From the NCBI GenBank assembly GCA_002205965.3, contig NADL03000199.1, forward strand, positions 26,471-90,470: DNA of 64,000 bases. The letters are read 5' to 3'. The position numbers and the translations under genes are program-made. Shown here piece after piece: positions 11,653-22,829 of this stretch. The stretch's first letter is position 1. The number at the start of each line of letters is the position of its first letter. The stretch comes from Kappaphycus alvarezii (lineage: Eukaryota > Rhodophyta > Florideophyceae > Gigartinales > Solieriaceae). Below the pieces are notes generated by a model. The model was not told the DNA's origin, searched no databases, and was given only the letters and a program-made list of their open reading frames with translations.

Positions 11653-13191
11653 CCCACGCTACCGCTCTTTCCGCTTGATCCGTCCTCAACCGTTGACGTT
11701 GACGTTGAGGTAATTGCTTTCTCTGTGTTGTTGGTGCTGTTGGTGTTGTCACTTGTTGCTTTTTGGTTATTGTTGTTGGGTTCTTGTCGTTGTTGGGACC
11801 CATTTGGTGATTGTCAAGCACTCTGTGTGTGGATCCTGAGTGTTTTGTGGTTATCATTGTGTGTTGTTGGAATCTTTTGTTTGTGAGAACCAATTCTAAG
11901 GCTGTCAAGCACTCTGTGTGTGGATCCTGAGTGTTTTTGTGGTTATTATTGTGTGTTAGACTAGAGCATTCATTGCTTGTGCTCTACTGCTGTTGAGACC
12001 ATTTTGTGTTGTCAAGCACTCTGTGTGAGGATCCTGAGTGCTTTGTGGTGTCATTGCTCTGGTCATTGTTTGTTGGTTTGGTTTTCTGTCTCTTTTGTGG
12101 TGGTCGTGGTCATTCGACAATTGTCAGCTCGAGTTTATTGTTTGGAAATATTGGCCTTGTTTTTGAGGAGGAATCTAGGCCTGGTTGTTGATACCCCTTG
12201 CACTCTTGGAAAGCCTTCACGGCAACGGAAAAGAGAAGACAGAGTGCCGGGGGTCCGCCCAAGTTTTCCGAATCTCTTGCCGAATCGTGGTCCTGGCAAT
12301 CGGTTTTGTGATCCTCTCACCGGCTGTACTCTTTTGAGAACAGTGCCTTTGTGTAACGCGAGTTGGACGGACCGTACCATACAAACCCACGCGGTTGATA
12401 ACGCGAGTTATCAGAAGTCGTAAGACTGAACCCGATTCCGGTGGGAATCACGGTGTACCAGCCGAGTCGGTCCGTTGCAGTGGCCCTTTTGCGCGCCGGC
12501 GGGACAGAGACGCTCCTCGCTTGAACGATCGATACGTACGCGAAACACCATCGCCCGTGGTCGGAGAGGGAACGACTGTCTTCTAATTCCTTACTCTGGT
12601 AGCATACCGGGTACTAGTGTTCTGCACTTGTATTTTGGTACCTGCTGGCTATACTTCTGTTGAGGTATAGATACGTGCTGTGCACGGAAGGACGAGGCTC
12701 ATTGGTGACCTTGAGTGCTTTCACACGAGTACGACGGAAGTCAAGCAACACAGTCCGGAAGGAAACGCGCCTGAGTTAGTACGGAAAGACTGTGATTGTG
12801 GTAAGACGCCCTTTGCTGCGGGGACCTTTCGGGGTAGTGGCTGAAAATTCCTGGCCGTCTACAGGTAAAAGTTGCTGTGTTACTCGTGGCACACGGATCG
12901 CGCTCAAAGTTGAAAGACCAGCACTGGCCGATATACAGGGGTAGCGCCCTAAGGCACAAATAAAGAGGTGGTAAGAGGTAAAGAGGAGGAAAACTAAAGA
13001 GGTAAAGAGTTGGAAATTAAACACCACGTGTCTTTGAGTAAACGCTGCAAACTTCTTATAGGGAAAGGCTTGCCGTGACAAGCGACTATCGGTCGCCGGC
13101 TTGGGATACCTGAACAGAGGACTTTGCATACTCACTGCATACGTGGTAATAGAGGTTTCAGATACAAAGGGTCTTGGATAAGAACGTAGTC
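11653..13191 (+). other. A3 leader
   Basis: Same plan as the A2 leader: three GTCAAGCACTC repeats, an open frame ending at 12423, further short frames ending at 12586 and 12663, a purine-rich AAAGAGG tract (about 12960-13010), and the CAAG-CGAC hairpin at 13079-13103. The first intact ATG with copia similarity is the gag start at 13192. Confidence 0.6.
13079..13103 (+). other. Conserved leader hairpin upstream of A3 gag
   Basis: Identical to the stem at 6161-6185, 88 nt before the gag ATG. Confidence 0.65.
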
Positions 13192-13911
13192 ATGGACGAT
13201 CGCGGAGGCGGAGTTCGAATTGAAAAGCTCACCAACAATAATTTCCATGTTTGGAAGCAGAAGGTGCAGCTTCTTCTCGCCCTCCGGGAGCTTGATGACT
13301 ACATTGTGGATGACCCGCCTGAAGAATCCGATGACGGGGCTTTCAAATCATGGACTCGGGCCGACCGCAAAGCACGGGCGCTCATCGGGTTGTCCCTTTC
13401 TGATGAGCACCTTGAGCATGTGCGCGCTGCGGCAACTGCAAAGGAGATGTGGACTATTATTCTCAACACGTTTGAAAGGCACACACTCCTCAATAAGCTT
13501 GCGGCTCGACGCCGCTTTTACACCGCGGCTATGGACGGTAACGAGAGAGTTTTGCAGTATGTTAACCGTGTGACGCAGCTAGCAGCGACCCTGAAATCCA
13601 TGGATGTGACTATTGATGACAAAGAGATAGCCATGGCTGTGCTTAATGGATTGCCACCTCGGTTCGACAATCTCATCGTTGCCTTGGATGCGCTCGGAAA
13701 TGAGGACAGGGTGTTTACTTTGGAATTTGTGAAGAGCCGGTTGTTGCAGGAAGAGGAGCGTGCTCAAATGAGAGAGTCAAAAGGTACAAAATCCAATGCG
13801 GCGCTCATATCCAGTGCCCGTCCGAATGACTACGGAGGTAATGCTAGACAGCTGCACTGTACGAACTGCGGTCATTCGGTCACGGTGACAGATGCTGGGG
13901 CAAAGATGTGA
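13192..13911 (+). pseudogene. gag: A3 gag, best lineage A Gag frame
   Basis: It is open for 239 codons from the shared ATG. Order: N-terminal domain (residues about 9-40), UBN2-type capsid domain (about 60-200, with HTLLNKLAARR and VLNGLPPRF), then the nucleocapsid region. The frame breaks inside the knuckle: after CTNCGHS, bases are lost relative to A2, so the last His and Cys are replaced and the frame ends at 13911. Gag should form the cytoplasmic capsid and bind element RNA. The knuckle break is either an inactivating mutation or a read error. Confidence 0.85.
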
Positions 13912-16900
13912 ACGGTAAGCGCCCGGAAGCTCCAGGGGCTATCGTGCACCTGGGTCTCGTAGGGCAGAGCATCTAATAGTCATCGAAAAATCAGCAGGCG
14001 TTCGTAGGTGCAAATGTATTTGATTCGACTTATTCCCATCCTCCAGCTGATAGTGAGGACAGCATAGATGAGAGTGAAATTGTTTGCCTAATGTCACGAA
14101 TTAAACACCGGAATTTCGGCCGGAACTTCCTCCTGGTACGCAGATTCGGCATGTACTTCCCATATGACATACGATAGGAGTGTTTTCACGAATACCGAAT
14201 TCTCTGCACAGCTTCAGTCGAAATGGGAACTAAAGCCCGGGCTAGGATTGCTGGGCGAGGTGACGTGGAGCTGACCCTAGTGGATGGTTTCGAAAGCGGT
14301 GCATTCTGCGAGATGTTGTTCACGTTCCTACTTTCGAATACTCTCTCATTTCTGTAGGCAAAGCGGACATAGAAGGGATCAAAACTGTATTTGAGAACAA
14401 ATCTATGCAGATGACAAAGAATGGGAAAGTTGTGGCAACTGGAAAAATGCTGTGCGATAGCCTTCTTTATGCCATCGAAATAGTCCAAGATACCGAATGA
14501 TACCTTGTACTCTGCGAAAGTCACCACACTCTCAACATGGCACGAGAGAATGGCTCATGTAAGCAAAGAGGGCATTGCATCCATGGTACGGAACAATGTT
14601 GTAGACGGCGTGCAGATCAGTGGCTCGAGTGCATCTGAAGTATGCACATCATGCGTTCATGGAAAGGCTCATCGTTCTGCAGTGCCGAAGAAACGTACGA
14701 GTGGTAGAGCTGAAGCAATATTAGATCTTGTTCACAGTGACGTTTGTGGACCCATGGAGGTTTCTTCAGTTGGAGGAGCACGCTACTTTGTGACTTTCAC
14801 GGACGATCATCCTCCTGGGTTACCGTCTACATGATGCAGCGAAAGTCAGAGGTCTTTGATAAATATAAACTGTTCCAAGCTCGTAGCGAAGCCCATACTG
14901 GGCGCCGCATTGGTATCTTTCGTTCAGATCGAGGTGGAGAATATATGTCCACTGCATTCAAGGACTATCTTGCTGCGTGCGGAACAAAACATGAGCTTAG
15001 TGCAGTGGAGTCACCTGAACAGAATGGTGTTTCTGAGCGGCTGAACCGAACTCTGATGGATCTGGTTCGGTCAATGCTACATGCAAAGAGTCTGCCAAAA
15101 CAGTTCTGGGCCGAAGCTCTGGCGACTGCTGTATACATTCGAAACAGAGTTACAACTCGCGCACTTCCAAGCCACACGACCCCGCATCATATCTGGTACG
15201 AAATTTTCGCACCTTCGTACGTTGGAAGTAAATGTTGGTACACCATCCCGGCAAGCCAGTTGAGTAAGCTTGACTACCGAGCACGGGAAGCAATTATGCT
15301 TGGACATGCGGAAGCTAGCAAAGCTTACAAACTGTGGGATCCTGAATTACACAAGGTAGTGTTTCCAGAGATGTCAGATTCGGTGAGAGCGAAACCTGCC
15401 ACTCCAAAATAAATGAAAACGAATCAGATGAGCGTCTTGCAATTAGCTCTGATGAGGATCTTGTAGGTCTCGGCGTTGAACAGGATGATCAAGTCCGGCT
15501 TCCTACCTGGACACAGCCGAGATGGCTAAGCTTCGAGACAAGATATTCAGGGACAAAGCGATGACCAGGCTAATGCTGGAAACGACCCGACGGTCGCCGA
15601 AACGTTGGTACTGATAACGAAATGAGCAGATGTAACTGTAGCTCCACGGAGATCTGAAAGGATTCGAAGGGCCCGAAATGCTTGGTGGAGGTCCAATATA
15701 TCCTTGACACCTAATGACACGGCCTCGTCACAAATGTTGTCAACATCTCGTACCGAGACGCGGACAGGCCCGGACGCAGATCAAATTTCTTACTCAAAAT
15801 GGGTGTTGGCAATAAAAGATGCCCAGGACTCCAACGGTGGCTTTTCTCGAAAATCGAAGGCGCGTCTTGTCGCTCGTGGATTCCAAAGGTCAAAGGGGTA
15901 GATTATCATGAAACGTACGCCCCTGTCGTGAAGCTCACGTCAATTCGGGTGCTTTTGGCACTTGTTGCGCATCAGGATCTGGAGCTGCATCAAATGGACG
16001 TCAAGACGGCATTTCTGAACGGTGATGTGGAAGAGGACGTATACATGGAGCAGGATGGGTTTAAAGACACTCGAAACCGAATCATGTCTGCAAGTTTCTG
16101 AAGGCCTTGTATGGTTTGAAACAGGCACATAGGCGGTGGCACCAGAAAATCGATGATTTTCTTGTTGATGGGCTCAAGTTCAAAAGTAGCACTAATGATC
16201 CCTGTGTCTATGTAAAATTTGACCCAACCTCCGACTAAATCATGATTATCGTCCTGTATGTCGATGACTTTGCTGGAAACAACGTGGAGGCTATTGCATG
16301 GATGGAGGGGAGCTGAACCGCTGTTTTGAAATGAAAGATTTGGGAGAGGTGAAAATGGTTGTTGGCCTTGAAATTTCTCGCCGAAGATCCAGACGCTCCT
16401 TGTGTTTATCCAGCCACGGTTTTGTAGAGCGTTCTAGAGCGATTTAAGAGAGAGAATTGTAGACCTGTTCCAACTCTATGAATATTAGCACTGACGAGTT
16501 GAACATGGATCGGTCGGGATATACGGGTAATGATGCTCGGAAGATGCTCATACAGATCGCTATTGGAGCTCTCATGTATTTGTCTGTTGGAACACGACTG
16601 GTATATCTTATGCGGTGGGCAAACTTGCACGTTTTTGCGAAGAACCAAGAGAGAAGCATTGGTTAGCAGTAAAAGAGTGTTAAGGTATCTTGCTGGGACC
16701 AAAATTTAGGTCTTGTGTTCAAAGGAATGCTGAGCTGGGCTTGTTATATTGTGACTCGGGTTGGGCCGGAGATGTGTCCGATCGCAAATCGACGAGTGGT
16801 TTGTGTTTCGTATGGCTGGAAGTGGGGTAAGTTGGTGCTCGCGAAGCAAACGGTTGTCGCAGCTTCGTCATGTGAGGCCGAATACTTTCGTTAACTGCAG

Positions 16901-17215
16901 CAAGTAAGAGGCAATATGGCTGAGACGTGTCGTTCGGGATATCCTTGAAACCTGGACATCGCTGGGCGTGAAAGCACTATTGATCATGCTACTACATACA
17001 TACAGCGATAACCAGGGGGTATGGAGCTCGCTCGAAAACAACCACAGACGCAACAAGCACATTGATATTGCATAACTTTGTAAGAGATGCAGTTGTGTAA
17101 GAGGTGGATTTTGGTGTACGAAGTGAAAATGTTGCTGATGCCTTGACGGAACCACTTGGCGAGTAGATGACAAAACTTGTTAAAATGATTGTAATGCGTA
17201 GGAAGGGGGAGCATA
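13912..17215 (+). pseudogene. pol: A3 pol, heavily indel-riddled
   Basis: All pol domains are traceable: pre-integrase, integrase DDE core (about 14740-15060), RT (about 15790-16480) and RNase H (about 16740-17160). From about 15200 onward single-base losses occur every few tens of bases, far denser than in A2. The TAA shared with A2 is at 16236-16238. No frame exceeds 222 codons. Substitutions are few compared with deletions, which suggests poor base calling as much as age. Confidence 0.85.
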
Positions 17216-17254
17216 AAGTAATCTAAAAGAAAAACCAATGTGATCGAGGGGGAG

Positions 17255-18433
17255 TGTTGAAAAAGTGATAGAATGCATGCGATCCCATGGTTTTTAGTTG
17301 CCACCTGGACACGTCTACAGTAGCATGAAATGCGAGTTGCACCCTTCTTCGGTAGGCGCACCTATGTCACGTGTAAATGGGCCAAACGAAAGTTGCCTGG
17401 GACGAAAGCCCATTTTCGGCAACTAAAATCACGGCGCATTTTGCCATTTTTCAAAGCACTTGGTATTCTGCCCTCTGATTGGCTGCTAGATACGCCTCCA
17501 TAACCCTCATATCGCTACAAGTGGCGATATCTGAGCTGATCATTGTGGAGCATTCTGACATTTGGCATGTTATGGTTGGTTGATGGTTTGTCTCTCTTAG
17601 GCTCAGAATACTGTACACAGTGTGGCATACGTGTACTGTCTCCTAGGTGGCATACGGGTACTGTCTCCTCTTGTCGTACGTGTATTATTATGGTGTCGTA
17701 CGTGTAGTCAACATGGTTTCTATATTTGTCCTATAGGTGCCTGGACTGGATACGGCTTATACTCATTGTACTGGCTGCGTACAAATCACTCTTGCACAAG
17801 TATGCAGCCAGAGTATGTTGATGCAGCCACGTTGCTTCTTACAGTATGCACGTATGGCACGTAAGGCTTAATTCACGTTGAACGGCCTTCATGAGATTTA
17901 CGTACTGTTACGTAGCAAAGTGAGACAAGCTCGCCGAAAATTGTTTTCTGCTCTCATGATATATTAAGTTCCGGCTTGGGTTCTGTTACAGAGCGAGAGA
18001 TTACAGTTGCATAGGCGCGTACGTAAGGCATAATCCAGGTTGACTGGTTTATTATATGTTTACGTAACAGAACGTGCATCGCTAGCATGAACTTAATGTT
18101 ACTCACGTTTTGAATATTGGTATTTATGAATTTCCGCGCTGCAAATGAGTATTCTGAAGCATCTTGGCCGGGTAGGCTATAGGATCAACAAAGGTAGTAC
18201 TGCAAATGTAGATTTTGCTACTTTCATTTTGCTTTCACAAAGCCGAAGTGAGTACCGGCAAACAGTATATAGTTGTAGTCTAATAGCTCATCCAAGTAAA
18301 GAAGGGCAGGACTTGCCTTTGATTTCAATCACCCTTGCCGTTCTATCTCCTTTCTGTTCCTTTCTCACCTGCACTTCTTTCCTAATTCCTTTTTATCTCT
18401 TCTCCTCATCCCTCACCATTGTTTCTTCTATCA
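17255..18433 (+). repeat. Lineage A LTR (1179 bp) between A3 and A4
   Basis: Starts TGTTGAAAAAG after GAGGGGGAG and ends CTATCA. It is shorter than its sisters through many small deletions scattered over its whole length, as in the flanking A3 pol. Confidence 0.88.
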
Positions 18434-18446
18434 GGTTATGGGCCAG
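18434..18446 (+). promoter_or_regulatory. Primer binding site of A4 (one base short)
   Basis: GGTTATGGGCCAG directly after the LTR; initiator tRNA-Met half-tRNA type. Confidence 0.78.
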
Positions 18447-19963
18447 CCCACGTACCGCTCATTCCGCTTGATCCGTACCTCAACCGTTGACGTTGACGTT
18501 GAGGTAATTTCTTTGTCTGTGTTGTTGGTGCTGTTGGTGTTGTCACTTGTTGCTTCTTGGTTATTGTTGTTGGGTTCTTGTCGTTGTTGGGAGCCATTTG
18601 GTGATTGTCAAGCACTCTGTGTGTGGATCCTGAGTGTTTTGTGGTTAGCATTGTGTGTTGTTGGAATCTTTTGTTTGTGAGAACCCATTCTAGGCTGTCA
18701 AGCACTCTTGTTTGGACCCTGAGTGTTTTTTGTGGTTATTATTGTGTGTTAGACTAGAGCATTCATTGCTTGTGCTCTACTGCAGTAGACATTTTGTGTG
18801 TCAGCACTCTGTGTGAGGATCCTGAGTGCTTTGTGGTGTCATTGTCTGGTCATTGTTTGTTGGTTTGGTTTTCTGTCTCTTTTGTGGTCGTGTTCATTCG
18901 GCAATTGGTCAGCTCGAGTTATTGTTTGGAAATATTGGCCTTGTTTTTCGGAGGAATATAGGCCTGGTTGTTGATACCCCTTGCACTCTTGAAAAGCCTT
19001 CACGGCAACGGAAAAGAGGAAGACCGAGTGCCGGGGGTCCGCCCAAGTTTTCCGAATCTCTTGGCGAATCGTGGTCCTGGCAATCGGTTTTGTGATCCTC
19101 TCACCGGCTGTACTCTTTTGAGAACAGTGCCTTTGTGTAACGCGAGTTGGACGGACCGTACCATACAAACCCACGCGGTTGATAACGCGAGTTATCAGAA
19201 GTCGTAAGACTGAACCGGATTCACGGTGGAATCACGGTGTACCAGCCGAGTCGGTCCGTTGCAGTGGCCCTTTTGCGCGCCGGGACAGAGACGCTCCTCG
19301 CTTGAACGATCGATACGTACGCGAAACACCATCGCCCGTGGTCGAGAGGGAACGACTGTCTTCTAATTCCTAATCTGGTAGCATACGGGTACTAGTGTTC
19401 TGCACTTGTATTTGGTACCTGCTGGCTATACTCTGTTGAGGTATAGATACGTGCTGTGCACGGAAGGACGAGGCTCATTGGTGACCTTGAGTGCTTTCAC
19501 ACGAGTACGACGGAAGTCAAGCAACACAGTCCGGAAGGAAACGCTGAGTTAGTACGGAAAGACTGTGATTGTGGTAAGACGCCCTTTGCTGCGGGACCTT
19601 TCGGGGTAGTGGCTGAAAATTCCTGGCCGTCTACAGGTAAAAGTTGCTGTGCTTACTCGTGGCACACGGATCGCGCTCAAAGTTGAAAGACCAGCACTGG
19701 CCGATATACAGGGGTAGCGCCTAAGGCACAAATAAAGAGGTGGTAAGAGGTAAAGAGGAGGAAAATAAAGAGGTAAAGAGTTGGAAATTAAACACCACGT
19801 GTCTCTTTGAGTAAACGCTGCAAACTTCTTATAGGGAAAGGCTTGCCGTGACAAGCGACTATCGGTCGCCGGCTTGGGATACCTGAACAGAGGACTTTGC
19901 ATACTCACTGCATACGTGGTAATAGAGGTTTAGATACAAAGGGTCTTGGATAAGAACGTAGTC
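18447..19963 (+). other. A4 leader
   Basis: Colinear with the other A leaders: repeats at 18607-18880, open frame ending at 19207, purine-rich tract near 19730-19780 and the hairpin at 19852-19876. A frame at 19456-19686 (Cys-rich) is longer than in the sister copies because one G is missing near 19595. I treat it as an accident of that indel. Confidence 0.55.
19852..19876 (+). other. Conserved leader hairpin upstream of A4 gag
   Basis: Identical to 6161-6185; 88 nt before the gag ATG. Confidence 0.65.
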
Positions 19964-20655
19964 ATGGACGATCGCGGAGGCGGAGTTCGAATTGAAAAGC
20001 TCACCAACAATAATTTCCATGTTTGGAAGCAGAAGGTGCAGCTTCTTCTCGCCCTCCGAGCTTGATGACTACATTGTGGATGACCCGCCTGAAGAATCCG
20101 ATGACGGGGCTTTCAAATCATGGACTCGGGCCGACCGCAAAGCACGGGCGCTCATCGGTTGTCCCTTTCTGATGAGCACCTTGAGCATGTGCGCGCTGCG
20201 GCAACTGCAAAGGAGATGTGGACTATTATTCTCAACACGTTTGAAAGCAACACTCCTCAATAAGCTTGCGGCTCGACGCCGTTTTACACCGCGGCTATGG
20301 ACGGTAACGAGAGAGTTTTGCAGTATGTTAACCGTGTGACGCAGCTAGCAGCGACCCTGAAATCCATGGATGTGACTATTGATGACAAAGAGATAGCCAT
20401 GGCTGTGCTTAATGGATTGCCACCTCGGTTCGACAATCTCATCGTGCCTTGGATGCGCTCGGAAATGAGGACAGGGTGTTTACTTTGGAATTTGTGAAGA
20501 GCCGGTTGTTGCAGGAAGAGGAGCGTGCTCAAATGAGAGAGTCAAAAGGTACAAAATCCAATGCGGCGCTCATATCCAGTGCCCGTCCGAATGACTACGG
20601 AGGTAATGCTAGACAGCTGCACTGTACGAACTGCGGTCATTCGTCATACGGCTGA
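19964..20655 (+). pseudogene. gag: A4 gag, frameshifted
   Basis: It has the shared ATG at 19964. The frame is lost near 20058 (CTCCGAGCTTG lacks two G relative to A3), again near 20250, and near 20444. The capsid domain remains recognisable in three frames. The zinc knuckle is cut at the second half (frame ends 20655). Confidence 0.82.
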
Positions 20656-21582
20656 CAGATGCTGGGGCAAAGATGTGAACGGTAAGCGCCCGGAAGCTCC
20701 AGGGGCTATCGTCACCTGGGTCTCGTAGCGGCAGAGGATCTAATAGTCATCGGAAAAGAATCAGCAGGCGTTCGTAGGTGCAAATGTATTTGATTCGACT
20801 TATTCCCATCCTCCAGCTGATAGTGAGGACAGCATAGATGAGAGTGAAATTGTTTGCCTAATGTCACGAATTAAACAAACCGGAATTTCGGCCGGAACTT
20901 CCTCCTGGTACGCGATTCGGCATGTACTTCCCATATGACATACGATAGGAGTGTTTTCACGATTATACCGAATTCTCTGCAGCTTCAGTCGAAATGGGAA
21001 CTAAAGCCGGGCTAGGATTGCTGGGCGAGGTGACGTGGAGCTGACCCTACTAGTGGATGGTTTTCGAAAGCGGTGCATTCTGCGAGATGTTGTTCACGTT
21101 CCTACTTTCGAATACTCTCTCATTTCTGTAGGCAAAGCGGACATAGAAGGGATCAAAACTGTATTTGAGAACAAATCTATGCAGATGACAAAGAATGGGA
21201 AAGTTGTGGCAACTGGAAAAATGCTGTGCGATAGCCTTCTTTATGCCATCGAATAGTCCAAGATACCAATGATACCTTGTACTCTGCGAAAGTCACCACA
21301 CTCTCAACATGGCACGAAGAATGGCTCATGTAAGCAAAGAGGGCATTGCATCCATGGTACGGAACAATGTTGTAGACGGTGCAGATCAGTGGCTCGAGTG
21401 CATCTGAAGTATGCACATCATGCGTTCATGGAAAGGCTCATCGTTCTGCAGTGCCGAAGAACGTACGAGTGGTAGAGCTGAAGCAATATTAGATCTTGTT
21501 CACAGTGACGTTTGTGGACCCATGGAGGTTTCTTCAGTTGGAGGAGCACGCTACTTTGTGACTTTCACGGACGATCATCCTC
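20656..21582 (+). pseudogene. pol: A4 protease to integrase, truncated
   Basis: It contains the protease region (ADSACTSHM equivalent near 20905 with a lost base), the pre-integrase domain in frame at 21035-21256, HERMAH-like sequence near 21312 and the integrase start to FTDDH. It stops at 21582 and joins Ba LTR sequence with no target-site duplication. About 1 kb of integrase and early RT is absent before lineage A sequence resumes at 27761. Confidence 0.8.
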
Positions 21583-22829
21583 AGTTCTGAAGGGAAATAT
21601 ATGCCAAAATTTACCCGAAAAGCAAAGTTGCCGGACGAAAGGCCATTTTCAGGGGTCGACGAAAAATGCAAATTTTGCATAATTGTTGACAAGTGGAACT
21701 TGGCCCATAATGCCTAGGCTAAGAATTGCCTGCTTTAATCCTATTCGCTGACAGGGACAATACTGCAATTCTATTGGCCCAGGGTGTACACGGTCAGGTG
21801 TTGTAGAGGTTCCTTGGCTGGTTTAGTTGTTCAAGGCAGTATGGGATATAACGGTTATTTATGAGCTATTTTAGAGGTCAAAATGTTGTTTAGGGGGTCC
21901 TTTTACGTAGGGAAATGTGCTGTAAGGGTGTGAGGAATGTAGTGTACGGGAGCTGTGCTGAATAAGACATATACACGTGTACAGGTTGGCATTGGTGTAT
22001 GCGATGTACACGTGGTTACAGAAAGCGTAGAAACTATTGGTGCAGTGGGTGTCCACGTGTTGTACTATTGTCAGTTGTGGAACTTTACTTCGTACTGTAC
22101 TTCGTACCTATACTTTCGTCCTGTACTTCGTACTATACTTCGTACTGTATTTGTATTGTACTTCTACTGTACTTGAATTCATACAGTAAGGGGGGTTATG
22201 CGAATCGTTGTCATAATTGCACCGCTCCGTTGATTGAACGTACAGTAGATAGCCGGCTGCATCCGCCGGCTTGCAATCCACTACTACACTCCTGGCCGCA
22301 TCCACGACTGCATTCCACCACTGCACTTGTCGGTTCCATCTCTCCGGCTGCATTATGGAAGCGACTCTTGATTCTATAATGTGTATGAGGATTCTAGTTA
22401 TGATTCTATGCACCCGGCTGCATCCTCCGCTGCATTATGGAAGCGACTCTTGATTCTATAATGTGCATGAGGATCCTAGTTATGATTCCCTGCACCCGGC
22501 TGCATCCTCCGGCTGCATTATGGAAGCGACTCTTGATTCTATAATGTGTATGAGGATTCTAGTTATGATTCTATGCACCCGGCTGCATCCTCCGCTGCAT
22601 TATGGAAGCGACTCTTGATTCTATAATGTGTATGAGGATTCTGGTTATGATTCCTGCACCCGGCTGCATCCTCCGGCTGCACTATGGAAGCGATTCTTGA
22701 TTCATAATATGTATGAGGTTTCTAGTTATTTTTACGTGCCTGGCTACACCCTCCGGCTGCATCTCACAACATTTACCATATTCTATGATTTGTATGAGGG
22801 TTTGAGTACGTTATTATGGCCCAAGCAAA
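21583..22829 (+). repeat. Ba 5' LTR fragment with minisatellite
   Basis: It begins at AGTTCTGAAGGG, which is internal in the 3' LTR (about 26373). It includes GTACACGTGTAC boxes (about 21970), TACTTCGTACTG repeats (about 22085-22170) and five units of a roughly 80-bp repeat (22330-22790) marked by TATGGAAGCGA. It joins gag directly at TTGACGTGCAC. Confidence 0.82.
22330..22790 (+). repeat. U3 minisatellite, about 80-bp unit, five copies
   Basis: Each unit contains CCGGCTGCAT, TATGGAAGCGACTCTTGATT and TATGAGGATTCTAGTTATGA. The 3' LTR of the same element has only three units (27110-27400), so the array has expanded or contracted since insertion. Confidence 0.8.

Larger units (their letters stand above)
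1..21582 (+). mobile_element. Head-to-tail array of lineage A copia elements (A1-A4) sharing LTRs
   Basis: The order is internal A1, LTR, internal A2, LTR, internal A3, LTR, internal A4. Each LTR has a polypurine tract directly on its left and a primer binding site directly on its right, with no host DNA or target-site duplication between units. The LTR-to-LTR period is 6906 bp (3511 to 10417) and 6838 bp (10417 to 17255). One LTR thus serves as the 3' LTR of one unit and the 5' LTR of the next. This is what unequal recombination between LTRs produces; an assembly artefact is the alternative. A1 is cut by the window edge, and A4 is broken in integrase by Ba. Confidence 0.88.

Noticed and set aside
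19456-19686. Cys-rich frame in the A4 leader as a candidate zinc-finger gene
   Set aside because: It is extended by one missing G relative to A2, A3 and A6, and its Cys/His spacing does not fit the U1-type fingers of lineage B.
22271-22453. Short open frames in the Ba LTR repeats
   Set aside because: They lie wholly inside non-coding LTR minisatellite and are not kept between the two Ba LTRs.
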